From an uncultured Clostridia bacterium (lineage in GTDB: Bacteria > Bacillota > Clostridia > Christensenellales > Borkfalkiaceae): a stretch of 45,455 nt of DNA. Positions 43,685 through 45,455 of the stretch are shown piece by piece; position 1 is the first letter of the stretch, and each line of letters begins with the position of its first letter. The stretch lies in the NCBI GenBank assembly GCA_947570625.1, contig CANOUP010000015.1, forward strand, positions 1-45,455. The letters run 5' to 3'. Below the pieces are notes generated by a model, which saw only the letters and a program-made list of their open reading frames with translations, did not search any database and had not been told where the DNA came from. The translations under genes and the position numbers were made by a program.

Positions 43685-45016
43685 TTAAGGCGAAACCCTG
43701 TTTATGTCCCTGGGGAACATTGCGGCGTATCTTACGTTTTTGAAACCCAAAAGGTGCATCGTAAGTCTTTCAAGCCCCAGTCCCAGCCCGCCGTGAGGGG
43801 GCGCGCCGTACTTGTGGAGCATAAGATAGGTTTCGAATTCGTCGGGGTTCATACCCAGCCTTTTCATTTTTTCAACCTGTTCGTTGTAGTCGTGTATTCT
43901 CTGACCGCCCGACGTTATTTCTATACCGCGGAATAACAGGTCGAACGAAAGGGTGACTTCGGGGTCCTCCGGGTCGTCCATAGTGTAAAAGGGACGCTTT
44001 TTCGAAAGATAGTGAGTGACGAAAAGGAAGTCCGAATTGTATTGCTGTTTTGCCCACTTGCCGAGAAAAGCTTCTTCCTCGGGCTCGAAGTCCTTCATAT
44101 CCGTAATGTTTTTAAGCTTTTTGACGCACAGCTCTTTGGCGTCTTTAAAGCGTATAGAGGGGATAGAGGTGATTTCGGGAATATTGACTTTCAACAGCTC
44201 TATCTCGGGCGCGTACTCGGTTTTCAGAAGGTTCATAATGTATTTCAGAACGCCCGTTTCCATATTCATAATATCGGTGAAACTGTCGATAAAGCCCATT
44301 TCGAAGTCCATCGAAATGTATTCGTTAAGGTGCCTCGACGTATCGTGATGCTCGGCGCGGAACACGGGCGCAACCTCGAACACCCTCTCGTAAACGGGCA
44401 CAAGCGCCTGTTTATAGAGCTGGGGACTCTGCGCAAGGTAAACGGTCTTGCCGAAGTAGTCGAGTTTGAAAACGTTGGTACCGCCCTCTGCGCCCGCAAA
44501 ATTGATTTTGGGCGAGTGGATTTCGGTGAAGTTCTGCTTTGTGAGGTATTCCCTGAACCCGCGCTGAATACCTTCCTGTATCTTGAAAACCGCGCGTTCC
44601 TTGGGGTTTCTCAAAGTGACGGGTCTGTAATCGAGATTTACGTTCAGGTCGCATACCACCTGTTTTTTGGATATTACGACGGGGGGTATGTCCGCGGGCT
44701 TGGACAGAATTTCGATGTTGTGAATCTGCAATTCGTACCTTTCGCTTCCGTCGCGCGTTTCGCTCTTTACGACTTTGCCCGTAAGCTTTGCCGAAGCCTG
44801 CTCGACGACGTTTTCGTCAAGGCGGTAGCTTGAAAATTCGGGAGAGTACACGCATTGAATAAGTTCTCTCGCCGTGCGTACGATTATGAAGGCAAAGTCC
44901 GACATATCGCGTATATTGTGTATCGTGCCCTTTATCGAAACGATTTCGCCTATATGGTTTTTAAATTGCGAATAGGGCGTGGAGGTGGAGAGAATTTCTC
45001 CCGTAATTTCCTGCAT
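43685..45016 (-). CDS. aspS: Aspartyl-tRNA synthetase, archaeal type (probably aspartate--tRNA(Asn/Asp) ligase)
   Basis: This is a 443-residue class IIb synthetase. An N-terminal OB anticodon-binding domain (~15-105, 'VSIKGTIHNIRDMSDFAFIIVR') precedes the catalytic domain. Motifs are 'EIHSPKINFAGAEGGTNVF' and 'YLAQSPQLYKQ', motif 2 'VFRAEHHDTSRHLNEY' and motif 3 'GLGLGLERLTMHLLG'. It is the short archaeal form without the bacterial GAD insertion. In bacteria this form is often non-discriminating and charges tRNA(Asn) with Asp for later amidation by GatCAB; specificity cannot be read here. GAGG lies before the ATG (CAT at 45014-45016). An AsnRS is the alternative, but the AGAEGGT segment favours AspRS. 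Confidence 0.88.
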   Translation of the reverse strand: MQEITGEILSTSTPYSQFKNHIGEIVSIKGTIHNIRDMSDFAFIIVRTARELIQCVYSPEFSSYRLDENVVEQASAKLTGKVVKSETRDGSERYELQIHNIEILSKPADIPPVVISKKQVVCDLNVNLDYRPVTLRNPKERAVFKIQEGIQRGFREYLTKQNFTEIHSPKINFAGAEGGTNVFKLDYFGKTVYLAQSPQLYKQALVPVYERVFEVAPVFRAEHHDTSRHLNEYISMDFEMGFIDSFTDIMNMETGVLKYIMNLLKTEYAPEIELLKVNIPEITSIPSIRFKDAKELCVKKLKNITDMKDFEPEEEAFLGKWAKQQYNSDFLFVTHYLSKKRPFYTMDDPEDPEVTLSFDLLFRGIEITSGGQRIHDYNEQVEKMKRLGMNPDEFETYLMLHKYGAPPHGGLGLGLERLTMHLLGFKNVRYAAMFPRDINRVSP

Positions 45017-45105
45017 ATTAAAGCCTCGTAAACATTTTTTATAATTTTAAGACTTTTTACGGTAAAATGCAAGTAAAATAAATGCAGGTTGTCAAAATTT
45101 ACTTG

Positions 45106-45134
45106 TTGCTTTTTATCCGGTAATGATATATAAT
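45106..45134 (+). promoter_or_regulatory. Promoter of the 6S-like RNA
   Basis: TTGCTT at 45106-45111, 17-bp spacer, TATAAT at 45129-45134. Predicted start about 45141. It is divergent from the aspartyl-tRNA synthetase gene, whose own promoter in 45020-45100 is not clear. Confidence 0.65.
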
Positions 45135-45140
45135 ACTAAT

Positions 45141-45312
45141 AAGGTCTGCGGTGTTCGTGGTATGGGAAATTCGTAATCCACAAAGTAATATAGGGAGCCG
45201 GCAAGTTCGTGAAAATAGGCAAGGTCTGTTTACGGAAAGTCCGATGTTTCACTTCTCCGCACCCACCTGCGAGACGCGGGTTAATACTTTTTCATATCAC
45301 GGCACAGGCGGA
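45141..45312 (+). ncRNA. ssrS: 6S RNA
   Basis: The 5' end reads TCTGCGGTGTTCGTGG, very like the CTGCGGTGTTCGT start of Firmicutes 6S RNA. It pairs with the 3' part near 45285-45306: GGTATG with CATATC, CGT with ACG, and GTGT with GCAC. This gives the long closing stem typical of 6S. The about 170-nt length, lack of an ORF, own promoter and terminator also fit. 6S RNA binds the sigma-A holoenzyme as an open-promoter mimic. The identification is by pattern only. Confidence 0.75.
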
Positions 45313-45358
45313 TTATATTAACCGGGTTGAAAAACGGTTAATATAATCCGCTTTTTTT
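45308..45358 (+). terminator. Terminator of the 6S-like RNA
   Basis: A perfect 17-bp stem (45308-45324 with 45335-45351) and a 10-nt loop are followed by T7. It is very stable, overlaps the end of the 6S closing stem by a few bases, and could compete with it. Confidence 0.92.
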
Positions 45359-45362
45359 ATCG

Positions 45363-45391
45363 GCGCAACTTTAAGTTGCGCGGTTTTTTTT
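45363..45391 (+). terminator. Second terminator hairpin
   Basis: GCGCAACT/AGTTGCGC stem with TTA loop (45363-45381), GG, then T8 (45384-45391). It is back-to-back with the previous terminator and may be a backup. Confidence 0.75.
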
Positions 45392-45405
45392 CTTTTGCAA
45401 ATGCG

Positions 45406-45455
45406 ATGCTCATTGTAGGCAGGATTGATGAAGATAAAGAGAAACCGCAAGATAT
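45406..45455 (+). CDS. Possible start of a gene running out of the window
   Basis: ATG 45406 opens a frame (MLIVGRIDEDKEKPQD) that stays open to the end of the window. Only 16 codons are visible, there is no good ribosome site and no promoter after the terminators, so this is speculative. No family is recognised. Confidence 0.2.
   Translation, partial: MLIVGRIDEDKEKPQD

Noticed and set aside
44012-44833. A 273-residue plus-strand frame opposite the AspRS gene
   Set aside because: It lies entirely within a gene with clear class II synthetase motifs on the other strand; the translation has no recognisable features.

Overview
The window looks like chromosomal DNA of a low-to-medium GC Gram-positive bacterium, most likely an uncultured member of the Clostridia. 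This is inferred from the chain dgt–dnaG–sigA–trmK–nif3–zinc-ribbon gene, sigma-A promoters of the TTGACA/TGnTATAAT type, a 6S-like RNA, Shine-Dalgarno sites of the GGAGG type, and Gram-positive surface domains (BspA-type LRR_5, InlB B-repeats, MBG/YDG repeats). No LPXTG motif was seen. An archaeal-type aspartyl-tRNA synthetase is also present.

Layout. (1) 1–1068: A+T-rich remnants of a nucleotide/queuosine-type cluster: the end of an unknown gene, a truncated nucleoside 2-deoxyribosyltransferase, and a YhhQ/VUT transporter split by a -1 frameshift at an A7 tract. (2) 1376–6646: a strong promoter with a structured leader, two nearly identical tandem lipoproteins, and a 1171-residue surface protein (papain-like peptidase region, LRR_5, InlB repeats), closed by a terminator. 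(3) 6668–6895: a compact transcription unit for an unidentified structured RNA of about 195 nt. (4) 7155–32101: a strong promoter followed by nine tightly packed genes, the most unusual part of the window. They encode a membrane protein, a 1792-residue LRR_5 protein, a GH3-like protein with two TM helices and a degenerate AAA-like tail, two membrane-anchored McrB-like AAA+ ATPases flanking a McrC/DUF2357-like coiled-coil protein without a visible nuclease, two MBG-repeat/transglutaminase proteins (949 and 2316 residues), and a membrane-anchored ComEC-type metallo-beta-lactamase-fold protein that has lost its metal ligands. (5) 32114–36709: shikimate pathway genes aroC-aroB-aroE-aroQ-aroK plus a FabG-like reductase, starting 12 bp after the previous operon with no terminator between. 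(6) 36791–42781: dgt, dnaG, sigA, trmK, nif3 and a zinc-ribbon coiled-coil gene. (7) 42824–43632: an attenuator-like leader and an SGNH hydrolase. (8) 43685–45016 on the minus strand: aspartyl-tRNA synthetase. (9) 45106–45391: 6S RNA and two terminators.

How the parts may work together (inference). The operon at 7230–32101 appears to couple a cytoplasmic, membrane-tethered McrBC-like AAA+ motor to very large cell-surface proteins with adhesive repeats and transglutaminase-like domains. Several of its enzymes (GH3, MBL, one AAA domain, one transglutaminase) have lost or altered catalytic residues, suggesting binding, scaffold or sensor roles. I know of no described system with this composition. 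The 1042-bp identity between the two ATPase genes and the 551-bp identity between the two lipoprotein genes point to recent duplication or gene conversion.
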